In this document: in pieces, positions 23,692-32,198 of the stretch | Position numbering within the stretch: position 1 is the stretch's first letter | Layout: the number at the start of each line of letters is the position of its first letter | NCBI GenBank assembly: GCA_022071975.1 | Contig: JAJVIO010000074.1 | Span: 1-32,198, forward strand | Direction: 5' to 3' | Length of the DNA stretch: 32,198 bases | From: Planctomycetota bacterium | GTDB lineage: Bacteria; Planctomycetota; UBA8742; UBA2392 | Made by a program: the position numbers and the translations under genes | The notes under the pieces: generated by a model | Databases searched by the model: none | What the model was told of the DNA's origin: nothing | Seen by the model: only the letters and a program-made list of their open reading frames with translations

Positions 23692-26600
23692 ATGGCCCGA
23701 CTCTTGATCCTGCTTGCAGTGCTGGCCGCGCCCCTGTGCGCGCACGAAACCTCGGTGTTCTGCAACCTCCAGCTGCAGGGCATGACCGCCCACTCCGGCA
23801 TCAAGGTCACGGTCGAGGCCGACCCGCTGTGGGGCCATCAGGATGCCGAAAGCCTCGCCGTCACCGAGGAGGCCAAGGGCAAGTACGCCAAGGCGGTGGT
23901 CAGCGGCGAAGGCGAGACCGACAAAAGCGGCGCCCTGCGCCTGAAAGTCGAATTCAGCCTCGAGGGCGAGGGCGTGCGCCCCACCCGCAGCATCTGGCGC
24001 GACAAGCAGCAGATCGAGGCCGAGTACTGCCACGCGAAGCTGGTTGCGCGGTACGAGGGTTTCAAGACCCTCAGCGTCACTGTGGTGTTGACGGCCGGCG
24101 AGGAGTCGCAGTCGGTGTTCAACCAGCTGACCCCGGTGGTCGCCGTGCGCGGCAGCGTGATCAACCTGAGTGACCGCTCGCCGGTCGCGGATCTCGAGCT
24201 GCAGCTTTCCACCTGGGTGCAGACCAGGCGGCTGGTGCCGGCCAGGGACGGGCACGGCCGTCAGCAGTTCGAGTTTGCGCAGGAAGCCAGGAGCTGGACT
24301 CTCAAGACCGACGCCAGGGGCGAGTTCAAGCTGTCGGATGAGACGCTGCTTGCGGGGCGCTACGCGTTGACACCCCTGGGCGGCAAGCTGGCCTTCTCGA
24401 TCACTTCCAAGGCCGCACGCGACATCGACCTGCGCGATGGAGACAACGACCTGGGCGTCCTGATCGTGGCGCCCGGCGGCTCGCTGAAACTGCGCGTGGT
24501 CAACAGCGAGAACGACACACCGGTCGACGCCCAGTGCACACTGCAGGGCAATCAGTACTGGCGCAACCTGCCGCTGACCGACGGCGCCGGCGAGATCAGC
24601 GGCATCGTGGAAGGCGAGTTCACCCTGGTGCTGCGCCGCAACGACTTCTGGGAAACTCACCACAAGCTCAGTGTCAAAGCCGGGGAAGTCTCCGACCTGG
24701 GCGACCTGAAGATCGACCCGATGATCTCGCTGGACGTGATCGCACTCAGCGATGGCGCTGCCGGCATCGAAAGCTACGGCGTCACCGCACGCATGCTCGA
24801 CGGAGTGTTTCCGCCCAACGGTGATCGCAAGTTCGAGCGCTCAGCCAGTCTCACGGCCGAGCGCACCACCATCACCGGCCTGCGGCGCGGCAGGTGGCTG
24901 GTGATCGTGCAGGCCAAGGGCCATGCCCGAACGGAGGTCGAGGTGGAGCTACCGGTCAAGGAGCCGGTGACGGTGACGCTGTCCGAGGGCGGCGCGCTGC
25001 AGGTGAGTGTGCGTCTGGACGCGGACAACCGGTTGGACGGATTTCAGCTCTTTGCCGTGCGCTGCGACTCGACCTACTACAAGACGTTGGCCGCACTGAA
25101 GCCCGAAGAATGGCAGAACCTGCGCATCGACAGCAGCAAGGGTGGCGTGTACGTCCCGGAACGCAGATGGAGCGAAGTCCAACAGATCGAGGCACTGGCG
25201 CCCGGCGCCTACCTGGTGCTCGCCTTCGCCGGCAACCTGGGCTGGCTGAAGCAGGACAACGTCGAAATCGAAAAAGGTAAATCCACCAGCCTGGAGTTGA
25301 CGCCCCAGCCGCCGGTCATGGCCGTAACCGTCACCCGCGACGGCAAGCCCGCCGCCGACGTCAAGCTGTACTTCCTGACCAGCGGCTGGAACCGATCCGT
25401 CGAAGTCGTCGAGGCAACCACCGGCAAGGATGGTACCTGCGTGCACGAGTTCAAGAACATGGGACAGGCTTACGTGCTGACCGAGCGCGAAATGGAATAC
25501 ATCGGGCGCCCCAACGGGCAGGACTGGGAGTGGGGCAATAACCTGCGCCGCTTCAAGGGCGACGGCACGGAACTGCGCTACGGCCAGCGCAGCGAGCTGG
25601 CCATTGAGCTGCACGACCGCAACGCCATCTGGGTCACCCTGAAGATCAAGCTGCCGGAAGGCGTTGGCATCGAACAGCCCGTGCTGCGCCCGAAGATCGT
25701 CCCCTCCCACGGCTGGGACTACTACCAGGGAAAGCAGGTTGCCGACGGCCTGCTGTACCCGCGCGTGCCGGCCGGCGACTACCTGGTGATCACCAGCGTG
25801 CGGATCAGTCCGCATCAGAGCATCGAGCTGACCCGCGAGATCAAGGTGGACACGCCGCCGGAACAGAGCTTTGAGGTGGAGTTTGAGATCAAGTCGTTCA
25901 TGGTGGCGCTGGAGTTGACCCAGAGCGCCGAGCCCGGGATGACGACCGTCAAGCTGATCCCCAAGGCGCAACTCGAGAACTTCGACGCGCCCTTTCGGCA
26001 TCTTGAGAGTCGCCCGGACGCGGCCGGCAAGGTCGCGTTCGTGGGCCTGGAGGAGGGCGAGTACCTGGTCGTCGCCACGACCTGGGACCGCCAGGGCGGG
26101 CTGCTCGCGTGCGCCCAGCAACTGGTAGACACCAGCGCTGCGCAGGAAGCGAAGCTGAAGATGAACGAAGACTTCGGCACACTGGAGCTGCGCGTGGAAG
26201 GTAATCCCGCGCTCGGCGGACAGCCGTACTCGAACTGGCGTGTGCAGTTCTTTGACGCCATGGAGGAAGAAGTGCTGCCGGTGGACCCCACGTTCGCGTT
26301 CGGCGAGATAAATGGCCGAGCAGACATCAACGACTGGCGCGGCCGACGCGGCAACCAGGGCGTGCGCGGTGTGCCCTCCGGCAAGTACAAGGTGGTGGTC
26401 AGCGCCTACGGCCTGCAGCCGGTGATTGAAAACGGCGTGGAAATCAAGCGCGGCCAGACCACCAGGCTGACCGTCACACCCAGCGCCGCGGCGCTGCTGA
26501 AGCTGACCCTCGAGAACATCGACGCGAACCGCCTGGTGCAGCTGAAAGCCAAGTCCGCGTACTTCGACGCAAACGGCAAAGAGGTGAACGTGATCGCGCC

Positions 26601-26793
26601 CGGCAAGCGACTGTTCAACCTGATGGAGAGCCGCGCGCAAGGCGGCTGCGAGGCCTGGCTACTGAACCTGTCGCCCGAAGTCGCCAAGGTGGTGATCACC
26701 ATCGAGGGCCACGAGGACATAGTGATCCCCGTAAAGGCCGAGCCCGGAAAGACCATTCTACACACAGCCAGCGTCAAACCCAAAACAGAGTAG
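23692..26793 (+). CDS. Large secreted protein with carboxypeptidase-regulatory-like domains
   Basis: This 1033-residue protein has a signal peptide (MARLLILLAVLAAPLCA, then HETS). The rest is a string of beta-sandwich modules of the carboxypeptidase regulatory-like / surface type. Recurring patterns are AVRGSVINLSDRSPVADLEL, GGSLKLRVVNSENDTPVDA, LRRGRWLVIVQAKGH, APGAYLVLAFAGN, PAGDYLVITS and PSGKYKVVVSAYG. The 'G-x-Y-x-L/V-V' strand returns about every 100-130 residues, the signature of these repeats. No catalytic motif is visible, so it is probably a structural or binding exoprotein. GGAGG (23682-23686) lies five bases before ATG 23692. It is monocistronic, with a terminator upstream and a three-hairpin repeat immediately after the stop. 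Confidence 0.85.
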   Translation: MARLLILLAVLAAPLCAHETSVFCNLQLQGMTAHSGIKVTVEADPLWGHQDAESLAVTEEAKGKYAKAVVSGEGETDKSGALRLKVEFSLEGEGVRPTRSIWRDKQQIEAEYCHAKLVARYEGFKTLSVTVVLTAGEESQSVFNQLTPVVAVRGSVINLSDRSPVADLELQLSTWVQTRRLVPARDGHGRQQFEFAQEARSWTLKTDARGEFKLSDETLLAGRYALTPLGGKLAFSITSKAARDIDLRDGDNDLGVLIVAPGGSLKLRVVNSENDTPVDAQCTLQGNQYWRNLPLTDGAGEISGIVEGEFTLVLRRNDFWETHHKLSVKAGEVSDLGDLKIDPMISLDVIALSDGAAGIESYGVTARMLDGVFPPNGDRKFERSASLTAERTTITGLRRGRWLVIVQAKGHARTEVEVELPVKEPVTVTLSEGGALQVSVRLDADNRLDGFQLFAVRCDSTYYKTLAALKPEEWQNLRIDSSKGGVYVPERRWSEVQQIEALAPGAYLVLAFAGNLGWLKQDNVEIEKGKSTSLELTPQPPVMAVTVTRDGKPAADVKLYFLTSGWNRSVEVVEATTGKDGTCVHEFKNMGQAYVLTEREMEYIGRPNGQDWEWGNNLRRFKGDGTELRYGQRSELAIELHDRNAIWVTLKIKLPEGVGIEQPVLRPKIVPSHGWDYYQGKQVADGLLYPRVPAGDYLVITSVRISPHQSIELTREIKVDTPPEQSFEVEFEIKSFMVALELTQSAEPGMTTVKLIPKAQLENFDAPFRHLESRPDAAGKVAFVGLEEGEYLVVATTWDRQGGLLACAQQLVDTSAAQEAKLKMNEDFGTLELRVEGNPALGGQPYSNWRVQFFDAMEEEVLPVDPTFAFGEINGRADINDWRGRRGNQGVRGVPSGKYKVVVSAYGLQPVIENGVEIKRGQTTRLTVTPSAAALLKLTLENIDANRLVQLKAKSAYFDANGKEVNVIAPGKRLFNLMESRAQGGCEAWLLNLSPEVAKVVITIEGHEDIVIPVKAEPGKTILHTASVKPKTE

Positions 26794-26872
26794 TGGCACG
26801 GCCTTCCAGGCCATGGCGGGCCACGCGCTGGAAGCGCGTGGAACTACTCATGCGCTGGAAGCGCATGCCACT
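26792..26872 (+). repeat. Three-hairpin repeat closed by AGTGGCA/TGCCACT
   Basis: An outer stem, AGTGGCA (26792-26798) with TGCCACT (26866-26872), could enclose three hairpins. These are GGCC-TTCCA-GGCC (26800-26812), CCACGCGC-TGGAA-GCGCGTGG (26821-26841) and CATGCGC-TGGAA-GCGCATG (26849-26867). The third shares a base with the outer stem, so the two compete slightly. The loop words TTCCA and TGGAA are complements. It starts within the stop codon of the secreted protein and ends 17 bases before the end of glyA, so it may end transcription on both strands. Confidence 0.75.
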
Positions 26873-26888
26873 GTTGCTTGCCACTGCG

Positions 26889-28091
26889 CTATCTTGCCAT
26901 CAGGTCCTGCATGAACTTGTGGACTTCGGCGGTTACCTTGTCGCCGCGGATCGCCTTGTCGATCAGTTGCACGACCTGGACCATGTCGGCCTCTTTGGCG
27001 CCGAGCGTGGTCAGCAGCGGGCTGCCTACGCGGATGCCGCTGGTCTCGGTCACCGGCAGCGGGTCGTACGGGATGAAGTTCTTGTTCACGTAGATCGACT
27101 GCTCGCCCAGCAGGCGCTCGATCTGGATGCCGTTCTTGCCCGTGCCGCTGATGTCCACCATCACCATGTGGTTGTCCGTCCCGCCGGTTAGCACGCGGTA
27201 CTTCTTGCCGTCCAGCTGCTGGAAGGCTTTCGCCATGGCCTGCGCGTTCTTGATCACCTGCCGGATGTACTGTTTGAACTCGGGCTTCAGCGCTTCCTCC
27301 AGCATCGCCGCCTTGGCCGCGATGATGTGGACCAGCGGGCCGCCCTGGCAGCCGGGGAACACGCCGCGGTCGATCTTGCTGGCGTACTTGCCGCTGCACA
27401 CGATCATCCCGCCGCGCGGGCCGCGGATCGTCTTGTGCGTGCTCATGGTGACCACATCCGCCACCGGCACCGGGCTCTGGTGTTCGCCGGCCGCCACCAG
27501 GCCTGAAATGTGCGCGACGTCGGCCATGAACAGGGCGCCATGCTCGCGCGCCAGCTTGGCCATGCGCGCGAAGTCGATGGCGCGCGGGTAGCTGCTGGCG
27601 CCGGTCACCACCAGCTTGATGTCGCCGTGCTCTTTCAGCAGGGCGGCGTATTCGTCCATGTCGATCAGGCCGGTGTCGCGGTTCACGCCGTAGTGGACGA
27701 ACTTGTAGTACTTGCCCGAGGCGTTGAAGGGCGCGCCGTGGCTGAGGTGGCCGCCGTGCTCGAGCTTGAAGGCCAGCACTTTGTCGCCCGGCTTGATCAT
27801 CGCCAGGTAGGCGGCCAGGTTCGCCTGCGTGCCGCTGTGCGGCTGCACGTTGGCGTGCTCGGCCTTGAACAGTTCCTTGGCGAGGTCGATGGCGTGCTGT
27901 TCGACCTGGTCGGTGAACTCGCAGCCGCCGTACCAACGCTTGCCGGGGTAGCCCTCGGCGTACTTGTTGGTGAAGACGGTGCCCATGGTCCGCTTCACGT
28001 AGTCGCTGACGAAGTTCTCGCTGGCGATCAGGTTGATCGAGTGGGTCTGGCGCTCCCGCTCACGCGTGATCAGTTCTTCGATGGTAGGCAT
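26889..28091 (-). CDS. glyA: Serine hydroxymethyltransferase
   Basis: This 400-residue PLP enzyme interconverts serine and glycine with tetrahydrofolate, supplying one-carbon units. The PLP lysine is K220 in TMSTHKTIRGPRGG. Other family marks are NLIASENFVS, NKYAEGYPGKRWYGG, NVQPHSGTQAN, LEHGGHLSHG and DVAHISGLV. It is a little shorter than typical bacterial GlyA (about 415-420), with no missing motif. ATG 28091 (MPTIEEL) is preferred to the 34-residue longer frame, which reads through an intergenic palindrome. It is last in a possible minus-strand run with the class V aminotransferase, separated by 98 repeat-filled bases. Confidence 0.97.
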   Translation of the reverse strand: MPTIEELITRERERQTHSINLIASENFVSDYVKRTMGTVFTNKYAEGYPGKRWYGGCEFTDQVEQHAIDLAKELFKAEHANVQPHSGTQANLAAYLAMIKPGDKVLAFKLEHGGHLSHGAPFNASGKYYKFVHYGVNRDTGLIDMDEYAALLKEHGDIKLVVTGASSYPRAIDFARMAKLAREHGALFMADVAHISGLVAAGEHQSPVPVADVVTMSTHKTIRGPRGGMIVCSGKYASKIDRGVFPGCQGGPLVHIIAAKAAMLEEALKPEFKQYIRQVIKNAQAMAKAFQQLDGKKYRVLTGGTDNHMVMVDISGTGKNGIQIERLLGEQSIYVNKNFIPYDPLPVTETSGIRVGSPLLTTLGAKEADMVQVVQLIDKAIRGDKVTAEVHKFMQDLMAR

Positions 28092-28103
28092 GGCCGCTCT
28101 CGC

Positions 28104-28187
28104 GGAAGTCAAAAGGAAGAAGTGGGAAGGTTGAAGTTCCCTCGCAGAATCACTTCGAACTTCTGACTTCGGACTTTGAACTTCCGG
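28104..28187 (-). repeat. GAAGTTC-word imperfect palindrome
   Basis: GGAAGTCAAAAGGAAGAAGT, then GGGAAGGTTGAAGTTCC, faces the inverse at 28150-28185 (TCACTTCGAACTTCTGAC, TTCGGACTTTGAACTTCC). This is an imperfect hairpin of about 35-nt arms that fills almost the whole gap between the aminotransferase stop and the glyA start. Confidence 0.7.
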
Positions 28188-28189
28188 GC

Positions 28190-29320
28190 TCACAGGGCGG
28201 CGAACAGCCGCTCTATGTCCCGGCCATTGTTATACCAGTGGGGCGCGATGCGCAAGATTCCCTGCCTCGCCGATGCCGCCACTTTTGCGGCCTCCAGCCG
28301 CCGCTGCAGGCCTTCGTCGGCCAGCTTGCCCTCGCGTTTCAGGACCACGATCTGGCTCAGGTTGGCCCCGGGCCAGCTCTCCGACAGCAGCCTGAAACCC
28401 GCCTGCCTGGCGCGTTCGCGCGTCTCGGTGGCGATCTCGGACACGCGGCCGAACACGTCGTGGCGGGCATACAGCTCCAGCACCGACTGCAGCGAATAGA
28501 CCTGCACCATGGCCGGCGTGCCCAGCGCGAAGCGCTTGCTGCCGGGCGCAAGCGGTTGCTCGATGCGCTCGAAGTCGAAAGGGTTCTCCACGCTGAACAG
28601 GCCCAGCGTGTGAGGCGTCAGCGCGCCCAGCGACTCGCGCCGCACGTACAGCGCGCCCAAGGTGTCGAGGCCGCACAGGTACTTGCGGATCGCGAAGGTC
28701 GCGAAATCGCAGCCCAGCTCGCGCATCTCCACAGGCATCGCCCCCACGGCCTGCACGGCGTCGATGAAGCTCAACACGCCGCGCTGCCTGCAGCCCCGCG
28801 CCAGGGCATGCGCGTCCAGCTTCCAGCCCGTGCGGAAGTCCACCCAGCTGGCGGCCACCAGCCGCGTGTGAGGCCGGATGGCGTCCAGCAGATCCGATAC
28901 GGGGCGCAAGCCGTCGTCGCGGTCAGGCACCAGGGTGACTTCGACGCCGCGGCGGCGCAGGTCCAGCAGCGGGCGCACCACGCCCGGGTAGTCGCGGGCG
29001 GGGACGACGGCGTGGTCGCCGGGCTTCCAGTCGATGCCCAGAGTGACGCGGGCGAAGGCTTCCGTGGCGTTGACCAGGAACTGGATCTCGCTGGCGTCGG
29101 CGCCGATGAAGCGCGCGAAGGCCGCGTTGGTGTCATCCCACACGCGCTGCCACTCGGGCCACGCGGTGACACCGCCGTCGCGCAGGCCTTCGATGTAGCG
29201 GATCGCGGCGGCGGCAGCCGGAGCGCTGATCGCCCCGCGCCGTGCGTTATCCAGATACGCCCACTCCCGAGTAACCGGGAACAGTGCCTGGCGTTCAGCT
29301 TCCGTCAGCAACTCGGGCAT
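28190..29320 (-). CDS. Class V aminotransferase (cysteine desulfurase-like fold)
   Basis: This 376-residue PLP-dependent enzyme has the class V / SufS-like layout: YLDNARRGAISAPAAAA, FLVNATEAFARVTLG, VASWVDFRTGWKLD and SFIDAVQAVGAMPVEM. The candidate PLP lysine is K213 in FAIRKYLCGLDTLGALYV. No obvious active-site Cys loop of SufS or IscS is seen near the C-terminus. It may therefore be an isopenicillin-epimerase-like or general class V lyase/aminotransferase rather than a desulfurase; the substrate is unknown. It starts at ATG 29320, 27 bases after the TPR gene, and ends before glyA. The C-terminus (WYNNGRDIERLFAAL) is typical of the family, so it is complete. Confidence 0.9.
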   Translation of the reverse strand: MPELLTEAERQALFPVTREWAYLDNARRGAISAPAAAAAIRYIEGLRDGGVTAWPEWQRVWDDTNAAFARFIGADASEIQFLVNATEAFARVTLGIDWKPGDHAVVPARDYPGVVRPLLDLRRRGVEVTLVPDRDDGLRPVSDLLDAIRPHTRLVAASWVDFRTGWKLDAHALARGCRQRGVLSFIDAVQAVGAMPVEMRELGCDFATFAIRKYLCGLDTLGALYVRRESLGALTPHTLGLFSVENPFDFERIEQPLAPGSKRFALGTPAMVQVYSLQSVLELYARHDVFGRVSEIATETRERARQAGFRLLSESWPGANLSQIVVLKREGKLADEGLQRRLEAAKVAASARQGILRIAPHWYNNGRDIERLFAAL

Positions 29321-29347
29321 GCGGTCCTTATATCCGCAGCGCGGCCA

Positions 29348-30913
29348 TCAATCATCCGCCCCGGACACAACCGGGAACGGCTGGATGCCTCGCGCGGCGC
29401 AGAGCTGCTCCATGGTGCGGGTTTTCTGCTTGAGGGCTCGCGTGTCGCCGACTTCGTACAGGAGTGTGGACCCTTCCAGCCACGCACGGCGAGCGTCTTC
29501 GTGCCGACCGACGCAGAGCAACGCGTGCATGTAGTTGCACAGAGTGTTGCCCAGGCTCTCTCGGCGCCGGATTGCGCGCTGGATCGCAATGGCCTGCTCG
29601 AACTGGCCGAGCGCTTCGTCGTAGCGTTTCTCGTCCACGGCCACGGAAGCCAGATTGTAAAGCAGCACCGACTCGGTGGCAGGCACGCCCTGCTGCCGAC
29701 TGATTTCCAGGGCGCGCCGGCCGACTTCCAGCGCCATGCTGTAGCGACGGCTATTCTGGTAAATCGACATCATCGCGGCCAGCGCAACTGCCTCCATCCT
29801 GCGATCAGCCAATTCGCGGTAAATTGCAGTCGCCTGCTGCAGCAGCGTCTCTGCCTCCGCGTATTGCCCAGTATTGGCCAGCACGGCCGCCAGGTTGGAG
29901 CGCGCCCCCCCTTCCAGCCTGAGGTTGCCGACCTTGCGCGTCACTTCCAGCACATCGCGCAGCATGGTTTCTGCCTGCTCCTCGCGCCCCGTATGGGAAT
30001 AGAGGTTCGCGAGGTTCAGGCGCACCAGCGCCACCGAGTGCGGACGGCCGTGTTCGCGGTGTATCTCGAGTGCCCGCATGTACAGCTCTTCGGCGCGTGC
30101 AACTTCCCCGCGCCCGTTGAACAGGCCTGCCAGGTTGTTGAGCACCGCCGCCGTCGCTTCGATGTCGTCAGCCGCGTTGAGCAACTCAAGTGCTGTGCCC
30201 CAGGCAGACTCGGCTTCTTCTACGCGGCCGCTGTGTCCAAGCAGGTTCGCCAGGTTCGACAGGGCCTTGGCCAGGGCGCGCGGCTCGTCGCAAGACCTCA
30301 GCAGTTCGATGGCACGGCGCATGTCCGGTTCCGCGTCGGCAAGGTTGCCCTGCGCCAGCATGACCGTCGCCAGGCCGCTCAAGGCGAGGCCTTCAACCAT
30401 CGGGTTGTCGGCGTCGCGGGCCGCTTGCATCACGTGGCCGAAAGACGCACTGGCCTCGGCTGCCAAGCCTGCATCTTGGGCGGCTTCGCCTTGCCTGAAG
30501 ATGGCAGCCAGTCGAGTCACTCCCGTCAACCTGCTGGCAAGCCGTCTCCACAGCCCCGCCGCCTCACGGAATCGGAAGCTGGTGTGCGCGAGCGCCGCGG
30601 CGCGGTGCAGGTAACGCGCGGCGGATTGCTCGTAACGTGCATCGGCGCCTGCCGCCAGCTCGGCATGGCGCGCGAGGTCCAGCGACACCGCATCCGTTGC
30701 GTGGGCCGCGGGCGGCTTCAGGCCGCCGAAGGCCGGCGGTCCTGGATCCGGCGCCGGACCGCCGTGCAGCAGCTCGATCAGCCGCAGGGCCAGGGCGTGC
30801 AGGCGTGCGCGGTCCGTGGGCGGCTGTAGTTCGTAGGCCGCGTCGCGCAGCAGGGCGTGGCGGAACAGGTAGGCGGTTTCCGCCGCGAGATTGTCGGAGG
30901 GTCCGTCGCGCAT
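29348..30913 (-). CDS. TPR protein resembling the C-terminal part of ATPase-TPR regulators
   Basis: This 521-residue protein opens with AAETAYLFRHALLRDAAYEL. That segment normally follows the AAA/STAND ATPase domain in large kinase-, cyclase- or LuxR-type regulators. No ATPase, kinase or DNA-binding part is present. About ten TPR units follow (for example ALSNLANLLGHSGRVEEAES, VLNNLAGLFNGRGEVARAEE, RLNLANLYSHTGREEQAE). It probably acts as a protein-interaction scaffold, or is a fragment of a longer ancestral protein. ATG 30913 has no ribosome site. It lies 45 bases after the stop of another TPR frame on the same strand; the two could be one broken gene or a duplicated pair. The aminotransferase follows 27 bases later. 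Confidence 0.8.
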   Translation of the reverse strand: MRDGPSDNLAAETAYLFRHALLRDAAYELQPPTDRARLHALALRLIELLHGGPAPDPGPPAFGGLKPPAAHATDAVSLDLARHAELAAGADARYEQSAARYLHRAAALAHTSFRFREAAGLWRRLASRLTGVTRLAAIFRQGEAAQDAGLAAEASASFGHVMQAARDADNPMVEGLALSGLATVMLAQGNLADAEPDMRRAIELLRSCDEPRALAKALSNLANLLGHSGRVEEAESAWGTALELLNAADDIEATAAVLNNLAGLFNGRGEVARAEELYMRALEIHREHGRPHSVALVRLNLANLYSHTGREEQAETMLRDVLEVTRKVGNLRLEGGARSNLAAVLANTGQYAEAETLLQQATAIYRELADRRMEAVALAAMMSIYQNSRRYSMALEVGRRALEISRQQGVPATESVLLYNLASVAVDEKRYDEALGQFEQAIAIQRAIRRRESLGNTLCNYMHALLCVGRHEDARRAWLEGSTLLYEVGDTRALKQKTRTMEQLCAARGIQPFPVVSGADD

Positions 30914-30958
30914 CGTGCGGCCATGCTAACGGGCAGGCCGTCGGCGCGCGACCCGGGC

Positions 30959-32198
30959 TCATCCTTGCAGCGGGCCGGAAAGCGGGATGCCGCTGTCGCG
31001 CGAGATGCGATCGGCGTGGTCCTTCCAGCGGCGGGCTTCCGGCATGTCGTTCCTGGCGACCGCGACCTCATTGAGGTTGATGCAGCACTTGAGCGCGCGC
31101 TCCCAGTGCCCGGCGTTCTCGAAGACCTGCAGCGCCGGCAGCAGGTCCTGCCGCGCCCCTTCCGCGTCGCCGCGCTGCGCGCGGATGTGCCCGCGGTTCA
31201 GCAGCGCCACGGCCGCCAGTTCGGGGCGGCCGCTGCGTTCTCCCAGGCGGATGGCCTGCTCGGCGCAGTCCACGGCGGCGTCCCAGCGCCCGGTGCGCAG
31301 GTAGACATAGGACAGGCCGTTGAGAGCGAACAGCTCGCGGCGCGGGTCGCTGACCTCGCGGGCGGCCTCGATGGCGCCGATGTAACAGCGTTCGGCAAAG
31401 GCCGGGTCTTGCCTGTCGCTCAGCGTGCCCAGGTTGTTCAGCAGCACCGCCTGCCCGCGCCGGCTGCCGGAAGCTTCGGCCAGCTTCAGCGCGCGCAGAT
31501 AGACGTCACGGGCCGCGGGCGCATCGTCCGTGAGTTGCAGGCACGCTCCCATGTTGGTGAGCGCAATCGCCTGGCCGGCCTGGTCCCCTGCCTGCTCCAG
31601 CAGCTTGAGCGCCTGCCTGCTGGTGGCGATGGACTCCTCAAAGCACCGGCGGCCGAGCAGTACCGCCCCCAGCAGTTGCAGGCCCTTGAGTTCAAGGTTC
31701 GACAGGCCCAGTTCACGAGCTTTCCGGCACGTCTCGCGCACCCGGGCCTCCGCGCGCGCGTGTTCGCCCGCGGCATGGTCAATGGTGGCGGCGGCAAGGC
31801 TGAGCTCGCAGCGCAGGGCGGGAGCGCCGCTTGGGCCAAGGCGTTGGAGCGCCTCGGCCAGGGTTTCGGCCGCTTGCTCGTACTGCCCCATGGTTTCCTG
31901 GGCGCCGGCCTGCGCGCGCAGCGCCGCGACCTGCAACGAGGGCTCGCCCAGTTGCTCGGCCTCGTGCAGCGCCTGGCGCGCCGCCTGCAGGGAGTCGAGC
32001 GTTCGGCCCAGGTGCTTGCACGCGTCGGCCAGCTGCAGGCGCGCCTGTACTAAAGGAAGCGGGGCGACCTGCTCATGGGCGATCAGCCTGGCGCACAGCT
32101 CCGCCTCGTCGGCGTGGCGATGGCCGGCGCGGGCGCGCTCGGCGGCGTTGCCCAGGTGCCCCAGCTCGCGCCGCAGCAGGGAGGCGCGGGCGTCGCCT
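30959..32198 (-). CDS. TPR protein, C-terminal part; gene continues beyond the window
   Basis: The minus-strand frame is open from the window edge to TGA at 30959, giving at least 412 residues. The stretch upstream of 31936 (EARARAGHRHADEAELC-like, RLQLADACKHLGRTLDSLQA) is also TPR-like. The Leu codon at 31936 is therefore not a true start and the gene is cut by the edge. Repeats include AQETMGQYEQAAETLAEAL, VLLNNLGTLSDRQDPAFAE and FALNGLSYVYLRTGRWDAA. It is probably the C-terminal half of a large signalling protein whose enzymatic domain lies outside the window. The following gene begins with the post-ATPase segment, so the order of parts hints at a split or rearranged regulator. Confidence 0.8.
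   Translation of the reverse strand, partial: GDARASLLRRELGHLGNAAERARAGHRHADEAELCARLIAHEQVAPLPLVQARLQLADACKHLGRTLDSLQAARQALHEAEQLGEPSLQVAALRAQAGAQETMGQYEQAAETLAEALQRLGPSGAPALRCELSLAAATIDHAAGEHARAEARVRETCRKARELGLSNLELKGLQLLGAVLLGRRCFEESIATSRQALKLLEQAGDQAGQAIALTNMGACLQLTDDAPAARDVYLRALKLAEASGSRRGQAVLLNNLGTLSDRQDPAFAERCYIGAIEAAREVSDPRRELFALNGLSYVYLRTGRWDAAVDCAEQAIRLGERSGRPELAAVALLNRGHIRAQRGDAEGARQDLLPALQVFENAGHWERALKCCINLNEVAVARNDMPEARRWKDHADRISRDSGIPLSGPLQG

Noticed and set aside
24949-26640. 563-codon minus-strand frame opposite the large secreted protein
   Set aside because: The sense gene has a signal peptide, ribosome site and repeated beta-domain motifs. The antisense is Leu/Val/His-rich shadow.
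28238-30829. 863-codon plus-strand open frame opposite the aminotransferase and TPR gene
   Set aside because: It is antisense to two well-supported genes. The translation is Gln/His/Arg/Val-rich without domains, the usual high-GC shadow.

Overview
The window is high-GC bacterial chromosome with densely packed genes, no rRNA or tRNA, no CRISPR array, no transposase and no phage genes. The taxonomy is inferred only. A TMTC-like GT-C/TPR membrane protein, large secreted proteins with carboxypeptidase-regulatory-like beta-sandwich domains, TPR-rich regulatory-type proteins, a C45 acyltransferase, a B12-type radical SAM protein and many families of short intergenic palindromes would all suit a Planctomycetota/PVC-type environmental genome. 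No single gene proves it.

Layout. 1-388: interspersed repeats. 389-4861: GT-C/TPR membrane protein. 4862-5785: leader, 24-codon upstream ORF, HU gene and terminator. 5786-6405: two tandem repeat modules. 6406-8375: diguanylate cyclase and terminator. 8383-11313: two paralogous secreted, highly charged proteins on the minus strand, the first frameshifted, flanking a plus-strand lipoprotein with an HExxH motif. 11611-12571: small membrane protein and HAD phosphatase, overlapping. 12581-13252: a lipoprotein made of five exact 20-residue repeats, and xseB (minus). 13253-13866: repeats. 13867-16872: folC (minus), a C26-type glutamine amidotransferase-like hydrolase (plus) and a PhnP-like MBL hydrolase (minus). 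16873-17428: two more tandem repeat modules. 17429-21378: a promoter with two phased palindromic operators, then a compact run of C45 acyltransferase, B12/radical SAM protein (interrupted by TGA) and a 7-TM protein. 21518-26793: YdeI/OmdA-type protein, PilX-like surface protein and a 1033-aa secreted beta-sandwich protein. 26889-32198 (minus): two TPR proteins, a class V aminotransferase and glyA.

How genes relate. Most are unlinked housekeeping or accessory functions: HU in nucleoid structure, FolC and GlyA in one-carbon/folate metabolism, XseB in DNA repair, the GGDEF protein in c-di-GMP signalling. FolC and GlyA are not adjacent. The best candidate functional unit is the C45 acyltransferase / radical SAM / 7-TM run behind a dedicated operator pair.

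The most distinctive signal is non-coding. One 90-bp imperfect palindrome occurs six times (191, 5882, 6092, 13407, 16981, 17198), always exactly 90 bp. It is normally preceded by a second palindrome family (words like CGAAGGAACGAAGAACTGC) and followed by a conserved linker. Other palindromic 'word' families lie in other gaps, and two have become in-frame coding sequence inside genes (8206-8238 and 18024-18095).
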